Shown here in pieces: positions 1-12,946 of a stretch of 64,000 bases of DNA. Both the position numbers and the translations under genes were made by a program. Origin of the DNA: Fratercula arctica (taxonomy: Eukaryota; Chordata; Aves; Charadriiformes; Alcidae); NCBI GenBank assembly GCA_947846985.1, contig CANTUZ010000002.1:57678885-57742884 (forward strand), written 5' to 3'. The notes beneath the pieces were generated by a model that had not been told where the DNA came from, searched no databases, and worked only from the letters and a program-made list of their open reading frames with translations. The stretch's first letter is position 1. The number at the start of each line of letters is the position of its first letter.

Positions 1-3000
1 AGGAGGGAGGGAGATACTCCTTTTTTCCTTTGCATTAACATGCTGAAGTGCTGCTTTTAAAAATAAGTGAAAGGCAAAAATAAATTTGGAGACCAGTCAA
101 TAAATAATCCACTGATTTTATTGCTGAAAAATAGCTTACCTACAAGGGAGCACAGTCAGGACAATATTAATGAAGCTATCGAAAGACAAGAGTTCATAAA
201 GGAGGCACCAGGTTAATCTTATTAAATGACTTTGGCTACCTTGTACAGCATCCCTCCTCAGGACTTGAATTCTTGGTTATGAATGGCATCAGAAGGATTT
301 GAAAGGATTGAATTTTTTTACTTCAGGTTACTTAGAGATATTCACGAAGGATTTAGGCAAACTACTGTTTGTTTTAGTGCAATGTTGCTAATGAGAGGCA
401 AGTACCAAAACCAGAGCAAGTCTTTTCTGATCCTCAGAGGGACTTTTCACACGCCATGCCTCTGTAAGCCACACATTCATATACAGTGCACATCCTTCCA
501 AGAACACCTTATTGCAGGCCAGGTATATTTTCCACTTGCTTGGGAAAACACAGAGATAAGTTTCATTGGCCTGTATTGAAAAACAAGCAATTCTGTCAGC
601 CGTGGAGTTCATGCAGCCCAAATTCCTGTGGATTTCAGTCCTTTGCCTTCCTCTTCAAGTTCTCTCTTTCCCCTCCTCCCATTCCAGTAATGCCACCCTG
701 GTCCCCTGTGCCCCACTGGAAGACGGGACACCTGCAAGCTCTGTGTTGCCCCCATTCCCCAAACTCGCTTCCCTGGGAGTGAAGGACAGACACACTCTGT
801 GCTTTCTCTTCATCAGGCCACTAATTTTGTTTTTTCAGCTTTATCCTGATACTGATCCTTTTTCATTATTTTTTTTTTTAAAGAATTTAATTGCCTTGGA
901 AGTACATATTCCTCTAGGCCAATGGTTCAGAGGCTGTTGATGAGGGATGGATACTGACAGCACAACCTGGGTGCCTGCCAGCTGTTGACTGCCACCTAGA
1001 AGATAATCTTTGTCTGATGGGGCTGTTGAAGGTGTTATATTTGGCAGAGCATTGTAACACATGGTGCCGAGAACCACAGGATTGGACCTCTGAGCCCACC
1101 TGCTTCTTTGTGCAGATTGGAGCATAATTGTATTTATTCTACATGAGCCCTTGTAGAAAAATAAATCAGTAGCATCTTTTATTTCAGCTTCCTGTAAGTG
1201 TTTGCCTGGGGAGCAGCATATTTTTCAAGTTGAGAAATTGCCCAAAGATATCTGGGAATTGTGCTATCAAGCTCTGTTTTCCAAAAATTTGAAATATTAT
1301 CCCTTTTTCTATCTATGGTAGTCATGGAGTGTGGGGTTTTTGTTTTAATCTGTTCTGTCTTTAAAAGATTTGTACCCTCAAGCTTGTATCTGATGCATTT
1401 TGTTGAAGTATGTCTTTATTCACACCTCAAATGCTTTGAAGGGAACAAACAGTGACAGGAAGGTCGTATTATGTAAAGTTGTTCAAAGCGAGTGCAAAAT
1501 AGTGTCAAAAATTCATAGTATGAATGCACTTGGGACAAAATAAGCTGCTAGTTAGGTGGTCTCAGGGTTTCTAATGTGATGATATGGTGTCTAAAAGTAA
1601 CATAAGATTTTTGCTTTTTTTCCCATGAAAATGCCAGAGGTTTTAGGTACGAAGAAATCAAAGGCAATTGAAACCAAGCTAGAGTAAACCAGACTGCACT
1701 CCTGGCAGAAATCATCATATGTCGAGCATATGATTTCAGATTGTGTGCATGACCACACATTTTGTTTTTTAAAGCTGAGTTGTCTGCCTCTCTTTTTCAG
1801 TAATCATCACAACTTGAAGGGGAATTCTTTTGCACTGCAAAAATTATGGACTTGTTATATAGTGGATTAGCTGGAGTGAAACTATTGCATATAAATGTAA
1901 CATTAAAGGGTCCTCATTCTCAGAGATGGAGGAACAATAGTTTTGATGGGCTGGACTTGTCATTGCAATCAATCATTTGATCAGACTTCAGCAAAACTTT
2001 GTACTGTGGCTCAAATGAAGGAGTTCGCAGAAACAGTTTCAAGAATAATCACATTTCTCCACCATCAGATCACGAGCATTCAGTTGACCCCATGCCATCA
2101 TGAATGAATGAACCATTTGTCTGTTTAAGAAATAACATTTTAAAAGATTTTGAGGAGTGAGAAGTGTAGTTACAGAACAGTTGATATGGGATGGGAAAAG
2201 TGATTCATTGACTTCTCCAATGCAAGTTTGGTGGTTGGTTGTGCTGTTAAAAGCGCAGGGTGGAAAAAGTTCTTAAAAAGGCAAAGCAAACTAAAATAGA
2301 AGTGGCGTATGGAATCTCTAAGTGGGCATATTGGGCATATCATGCCTGAAAGTGGTGCTGGAAGATGGAAAAAGTGAGCTACAATTCATGATGCAATAAA
2401 TCTTTATGGTGATCAGTGCTCAGAAGGGGCTGGCATTATGCCCCTGTTGCCACTCCTTTACCTTAAAATTAGCCGTATGGCAAGAAAAATGGGTACATTC
2501 CTAAGAGTTTTTATTACTGTAGCACCTAGAAATTAGGCGGTGGGAGTTTTCATATTTAGCTTTCAGCATATAATCTAAGACAGCCCTTGTCTTTAATAAT
2601 TTACCATATGAACATAAACCAGAAGATGGTTGGTAGACCTTGAAAATGGAGGAACATAGCTGTGCAGTCCTAATGTGCTTCCAAAGCATTACCTTTTAGG
2701 GTCACAATAAACCTGCTGATAATGTAGCAATACCAAACCCAAACCATACTCTATGAGGATGCTGAGAGCATTTTGGCCAGCTGCAGCGAACCTGACTTCT
2801 GGAGCACGGAAACGAGATTTGTCAGGAGGTGGCACATCTTTCACCGTCCCTGAAAATCCATCCAAACTCAGTTGAATTACGAGCAACAGAAACCTAGTAA
2901 CTTGTTTGAGTCCTAATCTCTCATTCTCATTACCAGTGCAGTTTCTGGTCCAGCCTCCTTCCACTCCCTCTGGCAAACAACTGCAGCCACACGGATCTGC

Positions 3001-5340
3001 TGCTCTATAGACTGTATGATCCTGTACAGCCTGGTTTTCCCTGCTGCTTTGAACCATGATTTGTCTTTTCTAGCCCTCTCTTCTCCTTCTTTCAGTACAC
3101 TCCTCTGCTTCCCACCTGAGCTGGTTTGTTAACCGCATTTGGACCAGATGGCTCCCTCCTCCCAGCTCCTGGGACACCGGCCATCCGCCCCCGAGAGAGG
3201 CTTCGTGCCTGGGATCTGTTCCACTGATGTGGGTTTACGGGAAAGACCAGTTTTGCCCTGGTAATCCTCTGGGAGGATGGCACTCAGTCCATTTGGCTGT
3301 ACGCTGGGGCACTGTGTGCTCAGTCAGGAGTGCAATTTTTAGCAATTATTTGAATTTCTGAAATGTTATTTTCTTTATGCCTGAAACCTGGCCAGGTTCT
3401 CTTCTTTGCCTGACTCAGAAGCCATCTCTGCCAAACTTCAATTTTCTCTTTCAAAATAGCAAGTCACCTTAGCATTTCAAAGAAAAAAAAATTCCTCTAG
3501 TATCCAACCCAGTATTTTTTCTAGTATTTTTTTTAGAAACAGTTGAAACACTTTGACTGGGTTTTTTTATTTTTTATTGAAGATAATAAGCCTGAGGCAA
3601 GCATTCACCAGAGGTGGTATTACTCCAAATGGATAACGTTTGGCAAAGCCAGAAGCAACTGTGCCCTATAATGCAAAGTGTCAGTCAAACTTACTGGGCA
3701 ATGCTAGAAACTTTTTATAAAAGCACAGGCCTGAAGAAACATAAATTTCCATGTCATGCAGTTCAGGATTTTAGGGGATTGCACAAAGAAGGAGAGATGA
3801 ACATTATGCTAGTTGAACCGAAAAAATCAATTAAAAGCTGCAAAACCATGATGCTTTATATTTGCTTTGTTTTTATTTTATACGGGCAGTTTGAAATTTC
3901 AAAGGTATCCTGTCTGTGACTTTTTAAAAGCTTTTTATTTTTTCCCGAGGCAATTTAGCTAATGAAACTGAGTATGAGGTGCTGTGTGCGCTCATGACTT
4001 TCAAGAAAGGAAAAAGTTGTCAAGTTTCAAGTTTTAATTACATAAATTACTTTGTTCCCTCTGCTTAGACACTTGTTTGAAAGCCTGCACGTTTGGTTAT
4101 CAGGTTAATAATACTTCCTGGGTTTGCACCATGATCCTGAGTGCTGTGTAGTGGGTTTTGTTATTTCATTCACACCTCCCTTAATTTTATATGAAGCCTT
4201 GCAAGAGGAGCAGGCAATTGGCACCTCATACCTTCCAATTTATTAGAGTTTTTTTCAAAACACAGCTGTGTTTAAGCCCACCTTCCTAACCCCAACTGGG
4301 AGAATTCATCTTTCACCTGCCCGAAATGCTCTTCTCACCTGAATCATCCTCTGACACGTGACCCTTAATAATTAAAATGATGGAGGCATTCATAGAATAC
4401 ACAGGTGAGAGTCTGATAATCTAATTAGAGGCAATGCATTTTGGTAGATTGGTTTTATGCACAGCTGCTAAACTCATTGCAAAGTCATTATTTGCTTCAG
4501 TAGAGCCTCCCCCTTATCATCCCCCAATGCAACATTTGCTGTTACAGAAGCTGTTGTTCTTGTACCTGAAGCAAAGGACTTCCACCAACTCGGGCTGCGT
4601 CCTTTATTTATAACTGCTCTTAGCGAAATGACTGGATTCTTGGTCATGCACACCAACACTCCTGATCAGCTCTAGATTTTGTTGTTGTGGCCATAAAACT
4701 GCAGTCTGTGTGTCACAGCCCTGACCTGCTGTGTGTCACAGCCCTGAGGACTCTGACAGGGTGGCCTGTGCCATGGACTTTGATGTTCAGAAGTTTGTCT
4801 GATTTTTGCTCCTCCCACAACTATACCCCTTGGGCTAATAAATGCTCCTTCAAATTCCACCTCTTTTATATCTTTAGACCATCAGTTCTGCCATGATGGA
4901 TGCTATGCCAACATCTGTGTTACTATTGCTGCCTTCCCCTGTGCCACTGCTTGGTGATACAGCATCAAAACACAATTGATGTGGAGAACAAGGTCTACAG
5001 GCGTCTTGGCTGATCATAGTCCCAGAGAATCAAAAAATGGCATTTCATCTTCATATATTCCTCCCAAAAAGCAGTTCATTCTGGTTCAGCACTGGCAGTT
5101 GAAATCACAGATGGTGTTTTTAAACCACCTGTTTAAATACAGCTCTGGCAAGCTTCCCCCTTTTCCTGGAAGCCACATCATCTATGTTCAGTGTGGTGGC
5201 AAGTTCCTTCTCCCCATCCCTAGTCACATAAGCTCAGACCTGCCAGCGCTGCTCTCCTGGCTCCTTCTCCCTAGGACTTTAGTTCCAATGTGGACAAAAA
5301 TCCTTGTCCCTTTCCCCAAACAGTGAGACAGAGAAGTATC
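1..5340. other. Non-coding stretch, no gene seen
   Basis: This is AT-leaning sequence with stop codons dense in all frames; the longest frames are near 120 codons with no recognisable protein character. It contains a purine run at the very start (GGAGGGAGGGAG), a small tandem duplication at 4706-4747, and a slightly CpG-richer patch at about 3130-3240. Short AT-rich stretches such as 4370-4460 look compositionally calm and could be conserved non-coding DNA, but that cannot be tested from one sequence. It could be intergenic or intronic. Confidence 0.6.
4706..4747. repeat. Two-copy tandem duplication, 23-bp period
   Basis: The 19-base word CTGTGTGTCACAGCCCTGA occurs at 4706-4724 and again, identically, at 4729-4747, with a 4-base linker between. 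The exact identity implies a fairly recent local slippage or duplication event. No function is implied. Confidence 0.85.
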
Positions 5341-5455
5341 ATCCTTTTACAGGTGTGGTTTTGAGAGAGAGAGCACATAGGTGGCTTGTCTGGGTACATA
5401 CAGAAAATCTACAGGCCAAGAATTTTATTTGCCCAAGTCCCAGGCCGGTAGCATA
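5341..5455 (-). repeat. MIR-like SINE fragment (diverged)
   Basis: In + orientation the segment follows the reverse complement of the MIR core in order: a 'tttacaggtg' block, a purine-rich block, 'gtggcttgtctggg', then 'ccaagtcccaggccggt'. This matches the known MIR layout of 'tttacagatgaggaaactgag', 'gtgacttgcccaggg' and 'aggtct..gactcc' in relaxed form. Divergence is high, so the call depends on the order of blocks rather than on identity. The element is an ancient tRNA-derived SINE relic and is not active. Confidence 0.45.
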
Positions 5456-7502
5456 TTTACAAAGTTGAACTTCCTACCTTCCTGTGAATCTGCAATGACT
5501 TCCCTTTAGATAAATGCAGCATCAGTACTGATATTTTACAACGTTAGGTCCGCCTTCAGTCTAATTTGTATCCTTATTTTAAAGCCTGACACTATTGGCT
5601 TAAACTGGACCTGATGCACACTTTCGTCCTCTTCCTCCTCCTCTCCCAGCTGGTATTTCTGGACACCTGGTTTCATGGTAATTCTCAGTTTAATCCATGA
5701 CAAAGACGCTCTAAAATTAGCATCTTTTTTAGGACCTAATCCAGCAGTCATTTGCTACCAGGTGTACTGCTTAATACCTTGACAAGTCTCATTTCAGGAA
5801 AAAAAATACCACCTGCAAATGTCTCATAGTTCCATTTTTTTCTGTTGACTCGAAGTGGCACTCATCTTCAAGTGCACAGTCACTGATAAGAGACAGTGTT
5901 TTCCTTTTAAGGCACCTGAAATACACTATTGCTTCATTTCTGTTTGGAAGGTGGGCTGCTGACAACTACCGTCAGCTCTCATTTGTTATATTGTAAAACT
6001 GGTGAAATGCAGCATAGTTTTGCAAATGCACTCGTAACGAAGATAACTTGCATGGTATATTCATAAGGGAAGAGTTTGAGCATCCCTGTATGTGGATATG
6101 TATTCATGCCTGGTCCGTTCCTTCAAGCCCTATACATCATGCAAAATTGAAAACTATGTTGCCAAAATAACCCACTATAAATACAGAGCGTGTGACAGCA
6201 GCTAGTTTGGAGAAGTGTGTATGGCCTTTCTGTCTTTTTCTCACCAGTTCTACTGTACATGGATCGCAAATGGTCAGAAAATAGATCCTCTCCTTGTACC
6301 TGCAATGCTTTTTATGTAAAATCTACTCTTACGCATCATAGTCTGCACATCACTTTTCTGTTCGTAAATTCTGTATTGGCAGCTTCCCTACTAGTGAGAA
6401 TTCATGTTTATACACCAAAGTAGCTTCAGTGGTTAAACACATGTATGTTGAGATATAATGTATACTCAGAAAATGAGCTGGAGTGGGACTGGGCTGGCTG
6501 TAACTCAAGAGCATATATGGTACAACACGTGTCTGCTTAGTGTCAACCCCATACAGGCGCAGTTAAGGAAACCACTTGGCCAGTGTATGCAATTCCAAAG
6601 CATAAAGCCAGACTCCTTCTCTCCTTTTGCCAGACAAAACCTGTGAGTGACTGTCAGGTGAAGACCAGCAGGGTTTACTAGCAGACGCTCGAGCCCCCAA
6701 GGCCTCAGACTGGCATCTGGAGCTGCCCCAGGGGAACAAACCAACTATCCCAGCCTCCCTCAAAAGCTCCAGTGACCTGTGCCAGGGCAGACTGTATGTT
6801 CAGGTCATAGGGATGCAGCTTGGTAACTCTGCAGTTCATGGTCTTAACGGCTTCTGTAGTTACCTACAGAAAAATGGTTTTATCCCAGAGCTTTTCTCTC
6901 ACAGGCAAATCGGTTTTCATCAGCTTCTGTTAAGCCTTTTTTTTTTTTTTCATTTCCAGTTGTTCTTTGCATAGAAATGAAATAGTCAAAGCAGTTGTAC
7001 ATATTTAACAGTAATCCCAAGTGAAAGAAATTCTTTACTTTTCATCCCTGTGCAAGAAATGGATGTGGGGACTCTTCCACATTCCTCATCTCAACCTCTT
7101 CCCCTCACCCATGCATTTTTCTTACGTTTTGCCAGAATCTGCTTTTTGGATTTCTCCATGAATTTGGCTTTTGACGCTGCAGCAAAATCTGTATGGGCAG
7201 ACTCTGACCATACAAGAAGTCCCTTTAAAATCCACAAGGCTGGATGTGAAAACATGAGCACGTCTGTGCAGACTAACATGCAAGGTGGGGACCTCCCTTA
7301 CTTTCATATCTAACAGATCAGTGGGCAAGATTTCCTGTAACCAGTTGCATCTGCTTGTGTTATATCTGCTCGTGTTACATCTGCTCAAGACAACTTATTT
7401 TTCTAAGAAATGGTACAATAGTCTCCTTATTACAAAAAGGCAGGTGGGCTTAGTCTGTTCATGTCAAGGCATGCTTTGTAGGGAGAAGTCAACGGAATGG
7501 TG
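5456..7502. other. Non-coding stretch, no gene seen
   Basis: No exon-like frame with flanking splice signals was seen on either strand. A T-run lies near 6938-6951. The 6500-6760 part is more GC-rich and has overlapping open frames on both strands, none with protein-like composition. Confidence 0.55.
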
Positions 7503-7568
7503 AAGGATAAGGATAAGGATAAGGATAAGGATAAGGATAAGGATAAGGATAAGGATAAGGATAAGGAT
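7503..7568. repeat. Perfect (AAGGAT)n hexamer microsatellite, 11 copies
   Basis: Eleven uninterrupted copies of AAGGAT occupy 66 bases with no visible substitution. Read on the minus strand it gives a Tyr-Pro dipeptide run, which is only a by-product of the hexamer. The purity suggests a young, probably length-polymorphic locus. The unit is not the vertebrate telomere hexamer TTAGGG, so this is not an interstitial telomere repeat. Confidence 0.95.
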
Positions 7569-10500
7569 ACATGCTTTGTGTTTCTGCCAGGTTATTGGTT
7601 TTGCTGTTAGGTATTGTACAGGTTTGTGTGTTCCTAACTGAGTGGGGGGACACAGAGAGAAGAGACCATGGCGTTGTCACAGCACATAGCCAAGGCAATT
7701 TAATAGAGAAGAAAGGGACATATTTAGACAAATAGGGAAGGGATGGAGCAATCAAACAGCTTGCCTAGTATAATGGAGAAAGCTTTTGTAGCAGGAACTG
7801 AAAACAAATCTCCTGTGTCACAGTTTAAAACCTTTTGAAGATCAACTCGTTTCTAAGTAAAATAGAAGCTAAATTATATTTTCTTTTAATAGTCTGTAAT
7901 ACCATACATTTATGACCGTATTAAAAGACTCACAAAATTACGAACAATGAAAGGAGAGGAAGAAGGGGAAAAACATCTTCAAATTTCTCTATTAAAAGTA
8001 CGTGAATCTACAAAATTGAAATTTTGACTTAATGAGCTTTAAACATGGTAATAGAATTTAAGACTTGGTCCTTGAGGCTGCCATTCTGAATGGAGCTCAT
8101 GATGGCATGAGTTAAAAAATTCTAATGTCTGACCAGTCCAGGAGGAACTGAGGACCACCTGCTCATTTCCAGTGGTGAAATGCTCCTTCTCCAAAATGTA
8201 CACTGCAAAATTTTGTATGTAGCAGCCTTGTAGGACAGGAATTGGGGAGGAATGAAGACAATTATTATGGATAACCTAATAAGATTCATGCTTGCAAGAT
8301 ATGATTGATCAGGCTGTACTTGATATGGGGAGTAAGTGAGAAACCTCTGGTCTGCAGGAATGTCAATATATTACTTTTTATGGGTATTCTGATCATTCCC
8401 AGGGGAGGGAAATGGAAAAGAACTTGGCATTTTGATTAAAAAATAATCTGCAAAATGAAAACCCTTGGCATGCCTATTGAGATAATGCCAGGCTTTCATG
8501 CTGCAGTGAACTCCAAATAATCCTCATTCACGTGATCCTGCTCAAGCTGCAGCCTCACACCCTTCCTCGGTGCACGGGACCAATTGAGATGCTGAGGAGA
8601 CGTTCACTCTCTGTTCGTCGCCATTGCTTGCTGTGATGTAGGAGCTGCTTCGTACTGACGGGGGGAGTGCGAGGACACTGCTGAACGAGCTTGTCTTTGC
8701 TGCTATCACTCAGGCCCTGTGGGGGCTATATCTTTCTCAGAAGAGTGAAGACTAAAAGCACAGGCCATGAACTTGTAGGTGGGAGCTCGAAAACACACAG
8801 ACACTTTGTAGATACGTGTGCCTCGGTGTATTGCTGATGGCTGAAGACAAGCTCACTGCAGCTTAATGGGAGAGGAAGAGAGGAGAAATCCCTCTCTGCT
8901 TTTGCACAGAAGAATGACAATGTGCCCGCTGATGGTATTTATACAGAAACCACCTTCCAGGTTCAGGAGATCAGGTCATGGAGCACAGACCCTTCCTTCA
9001 CACCTGCCTTTCTGGCTCTTTTCCTGATAAACTCTACCTCAGCATAAAGGCAAATACGAATACATAGCAAGTACATGTGAATTGATGGAAGTCTCCTTCA
9101 AAGTGTATCGGTCACCAAGTAAAACGCTGTGCCAGGCATTTTGTTCCTACCCCAGAAAACTGTTGTGCTGCTTAAGACAGTGAAAGAGGGAATGTGAGAC
9201 TGTTGCACGGTCTTTTATTGGAGGAAATGGCTGATTCCAAATGGCTTTGGAATTTATTGATTTTATACGTGTCTGTATCATTTTGTATGATTTTTAGTAA
9301 ATAAGGAGAACCTAGTTATGATATTACCATATACCATTACTGATGACGCGATCTCCAGTATTAAATACATATATTCATATATGCGCACACGCATTCTTGT
9401 TTTACTAGTGAACACTGTTGTTCTCAGAGTCAGTTGCCATGGCATTGCATGCCTATATTAATAATGTATGTTAATAGGTTGAGGAATGTAACTGCACATG
9501 CTCACAGTTGCAAATAAAACATTTATACAATGGTCTTAATTACAAACACTAATTTACCATTTCCTGGCCTTTTGTCAGAGAACTTAAAAACCTTTGTTCT
9601 TTTTAGGAAGCATTTTAGATAGGGCCCAGTAAGCACAAAAAAATACATCAAGGATTGCAGTGGCACTTTTTGATAGGAAGATGCAGGTGTGGTTATGGTT
9701 TAGTGGGGTAGGAGATGAAGGCAGGATCTAGGTGAAGATTTGCTTGGAATTACATCGTAAATTTTATTTTGGGGGTGAAAATAGAAGACAAATATCTGCC
9801 ATGCAGGCTGAAAATTGCAAGTCCACCTGAATTGAGTATGCTACTAATTTATCCACAAGCTAGGATGTTTCTGTCTTTAGCTGAAGCAGATCGCCCTATA
9901 GAAAATGGAAGATGAGTCTTCACTGTTTCACTTGAAGAATGAAGAGAAACGGGTTCACTTGATAAGCATAAATTCACTTCTGTGACTGGTTCCTAAAGTC
10001 TCGTGCTACGTATTTCTTTGATCTTGAAAAGCAAAGGGTAAACATGCAAGTGTTTGTGCTGCAATTAATCTGACTGAATTCAAGATGAATTGGTTGGGCC
10101 AAAAGAACATACTGGACCACAAAACATCCAGAAATATCTTATCAGTGTATTTGAGCTTTAAATCCCGAGGCTTGTTTATGTTTTAACACTTACAGGGGCA
10201 GTGTCAGTACAGCCTTGAAAAGTTCAAAGGAATTACATGAAATCTTTTAAGCATTAGGCAGATATTTACTTGTCATCAGATATCTTTAGCCAGCTTGGGA
10301 AGTTAGATACTTTTAGGACAATCTTATGCAAGGTATTTTGGGATTTCTGCATTGAAGTCCAGCTCTAGGTCCAGTCATGTTTAATTTTAAAGCGTTGAAA
10401 ATACTACTTTTATTTTATTTTGCTATGAGGTATAAGACTTTGTTTTGGATCCAAGGTTCTCCACAGCTTTATCCTAACACCCCTGATGGACAGTTTTCAT

Positions 10501-12577
10501 GACATTTCCCATCCCACAGGGATAAACTTTGCCCTTTTGTAATTTCCTGAGATGGCATCTCCTCCATTCCCAAAAAAACTACTGGGGAGAAGTTCAGATA
10601 GGACAGCAGTGACAATGAACGTGCTCAACGTGTTTTGGAAGGTACTTTTTGCCTTGCAGGATTGCCTTCATAATAAACAAACAGCAGCCTTGTTTTAAAG
10701 AAGCAGTAAAGTGTCTCAGCAGCTTGTACAGTCTCTGCTCCATTAGTTTTCTCTCCTGATATTGGCCACAGAACCACCCCTATCTCTACCTCTGTAACTA
10801 CTAAACAGCTTTTTCCAACTGATTATAGCGTGAACTTAGCATGTGATTTGATGGGTCCTGCAGCTGTTTAGGTTGTAAGCACACAAATTTGCCTGCATAT
10901 CACTAATTTTTATGAACTATCAATGAAACAAAAGTAGTTATCAAAAAAGAGAAGACCAAGAAAACGCTTCCTCCTCCTTTCGTATTAGAGCAGAAGCTGG
11001 TTTTGACTTGGCATGGCTCACAGCATCAGAGGGTTGTATTTCTGATAGCTTACTCCACAAATGAACAACAGATGAACATAAGCTGTCAGTGAAATAACCA
11101 CCTGGTTATTTGTTCAGAGGTAATGTGTTGAGAGTTAATGTCTACTGATCGGGCATCTATCACGGAGGACATTAAGCTCCACAGGGAAGGTACCACCTCA
11201 CCACTTTGCAGTAAATAAAGAGGATGCTCCTCTACTTCTCATTCTCTTCTCCTCTGCACCCATCCCACAACTCAGCTTCCTCAGAAGGGAACGTGGCTGC
11301 AGCAAAGAGCAGAGAACAAAGTGGAGCTCTGGAGAGTGTTCCTTTGCAGGATTTTTTTTTTTTTTTTTTGGTCCCAGGAACTATTTCACAGTCCAGCTGA
11401 ATTAGCTTTATGCGATACATAACTTTTTGCTTATGGAAGGAAAGATATGTCTTTTTCGTGTCTTCTTTAAGCCTTTGTCATAAACATGATGATGTGTCAA
11501 TCGAAATTGTTTTCATAAGCCCTGTGTACAATCAGGTCTTTGAACATTGCCCTCTCCATTCTTGTAGTGGCTCCTGCTGGTGTTGGCTGCCTACAAGATG
11601 CACATAAAGCCATTTCTCAGCTATTCAGGAATGCTGTCAGCAAAGAATAACAGTCCTTATGGGACAGCAAAAATAAAAGTTACAACGCCTGACCAAAAGC
11701 TGCCATCTCAGAGAACAAAATTGCAGTGCAATCCCTCAAGCAGATGGATGATACTTTTGTGTGGTTTTGTGTTTAAAAGAAAAGATTTATTTAATTCATC
11801 AAAGACATTGTTCCTGTTAACACATGTAAGGATAACAGTGGACGTCATGTTTGAGTTCTGTTGCCACTCCTTCTAGTACTGCAGTTTCTGAATAGAAAAG
11901 TGAAACCAAACCTGTAAGCAGTAACAGTAGCTACTTTTTTCAACTGGGAAATGTTGATTAAACTTCAGGCGGTTTATGGATTTAAGAAGATTGCTGTTCC
12001 CATCTTAGGAAGCAGCTATTTACTGTTGTTACTGCCCGTCAGGGAATACTTTAAAATGCTCAAAATCTATCAGGCCGATTTTAACCTCCTTTAGCAGGGG
12101 GTGGGAAGTGGGGCCCTGCAGATACGGTGTAGATCTGTCTGAGTCCACACAGGCAGCCACAGCCCTTCTCCAGCCCATCTTAGATGGGGAGGTGGCTCCT
12201 GCTACCTACATCACGGGTGAAATTCTTCAACGGTGATACCTGAAAGCCAAATTTAGGAGCAGAAAAGGCCTGGGCAGCATCCTCCGAGAGCTTTTCACCC
12301 CCTTTTTCCAAGGCCAGATCAAGTAGGTGCAGCTCTGAGTAGAGATGCTGGCACTAGGACTCCTTCCAGGGCAGCATTTCTAACTGGGTGACCAGGGCTG
12401 CTGGGTCCTTTGCTCCAATTCAGTTGTACAGTGCATGTGCTTGGGTGCATGGAGAGATTCAGAGGCCCTTGCTGTCACCTCAGGTGCTGCCACCCCCTCA
12501 CTGCCACCTCCAAAACCAGCGTATGCAACAAGCAGCCACGGTCTTGCCTAAGACCAGTCACGGTCCAAGCACTAAAC
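7569..12577. other. Non-coding stretch with one CpG-rich patch
   Basis: No coding exon was recognised. At 8530-8690 CpG dinucleotides are unusually dense for the surroundings (see findings). A pure T-run of 18 lies at 11352-11369. A short inverted repeat (CATATAT-TC-ATATATG) sits near 9366-9381. The 12080-12570 part is more GC-rich than its surroundings but shows no recognisable gene or repeat. Confidence 0.55.
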
Positions 12578-12887
12578 CATTGTGTCGGTCTCTTCTCCCA
12601 AGTAACAAGCCATAGGACAAGAGGAAATGGCCTCAAGTTACACCAGGGGAAGTTTACACTGGATATTAGGAAAAATTTCTTCACTGAAAGCGTTATCAAA
12701 CATAGGCACAGGCTGCCCAGGGAAGTGGTGGAATCACCATCCCTGGAGGTATTTAAAAGACATGGTGCTGAGGGACATGGTTTAGTGGTGGTTTTGGCTG
12801 TGTTAGGTTGATGGTTGGACTCAATGATCTTAAAGGTCCCTTCCAACCTAGATGATGCTATGATTCTATGCCATGCTATGCTATGAA
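12578..12887 (+). mobile_element. CR1 LINE 3'-end fragment (5'-truncated)
   Basis: The + strand carries the conserved CR1 3' region in order: 'cttctcccaagtaac', 'ataggacaagaggaaatg', 'ggatattaggaaaaa', 'ggctgcccagggaagtgg', 'ccctggaggtatttaaaaga', 'gttggactcaatgatctta' and 'ccttccaacctagatgatgc'. It ends in an ATTCTATG-like short tail (about 12861-12887). The copy is about 310 bases long. Severe 5' truncation of this kind is the rule for CR1, and nothing remains of the endonuclease or reverse transcriptase coding regions. The ends are given to within about 10 bases. Confidence 0.96.
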
Positions 12888-12910
12888 AGAGAAAAACATA
12901 ATTTTAAATA

Positions 12911-12946
12911 TCTAATATTTATCAAAAATCTAATATTTATCAAAAA
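12911..12946. repeat. Two-copy tandem duplication, 18-bp unit
   Basis: The AT-rich 18-base word TCTAATATTTATCAAAAA occurs twice back to back (12911-12928 and 12929-12946). It starts about 25 bases past the 3' end of the CR1 copy. It is probably simple slippage. Confidence 0.85.

Noticed and set aside
7489..7755. Minus-strand frame with a Tyr-Pro repeat
   Set aside because: The repeat is just the AAGGAT microsatellite read in one frame. No gene context.
12410..12846. Overlapping frames of 133 (+) and 123 (-) codons
   Set aside because: Both run into the CR1 3' untranslated fragment, which does not encode protein in either direction.
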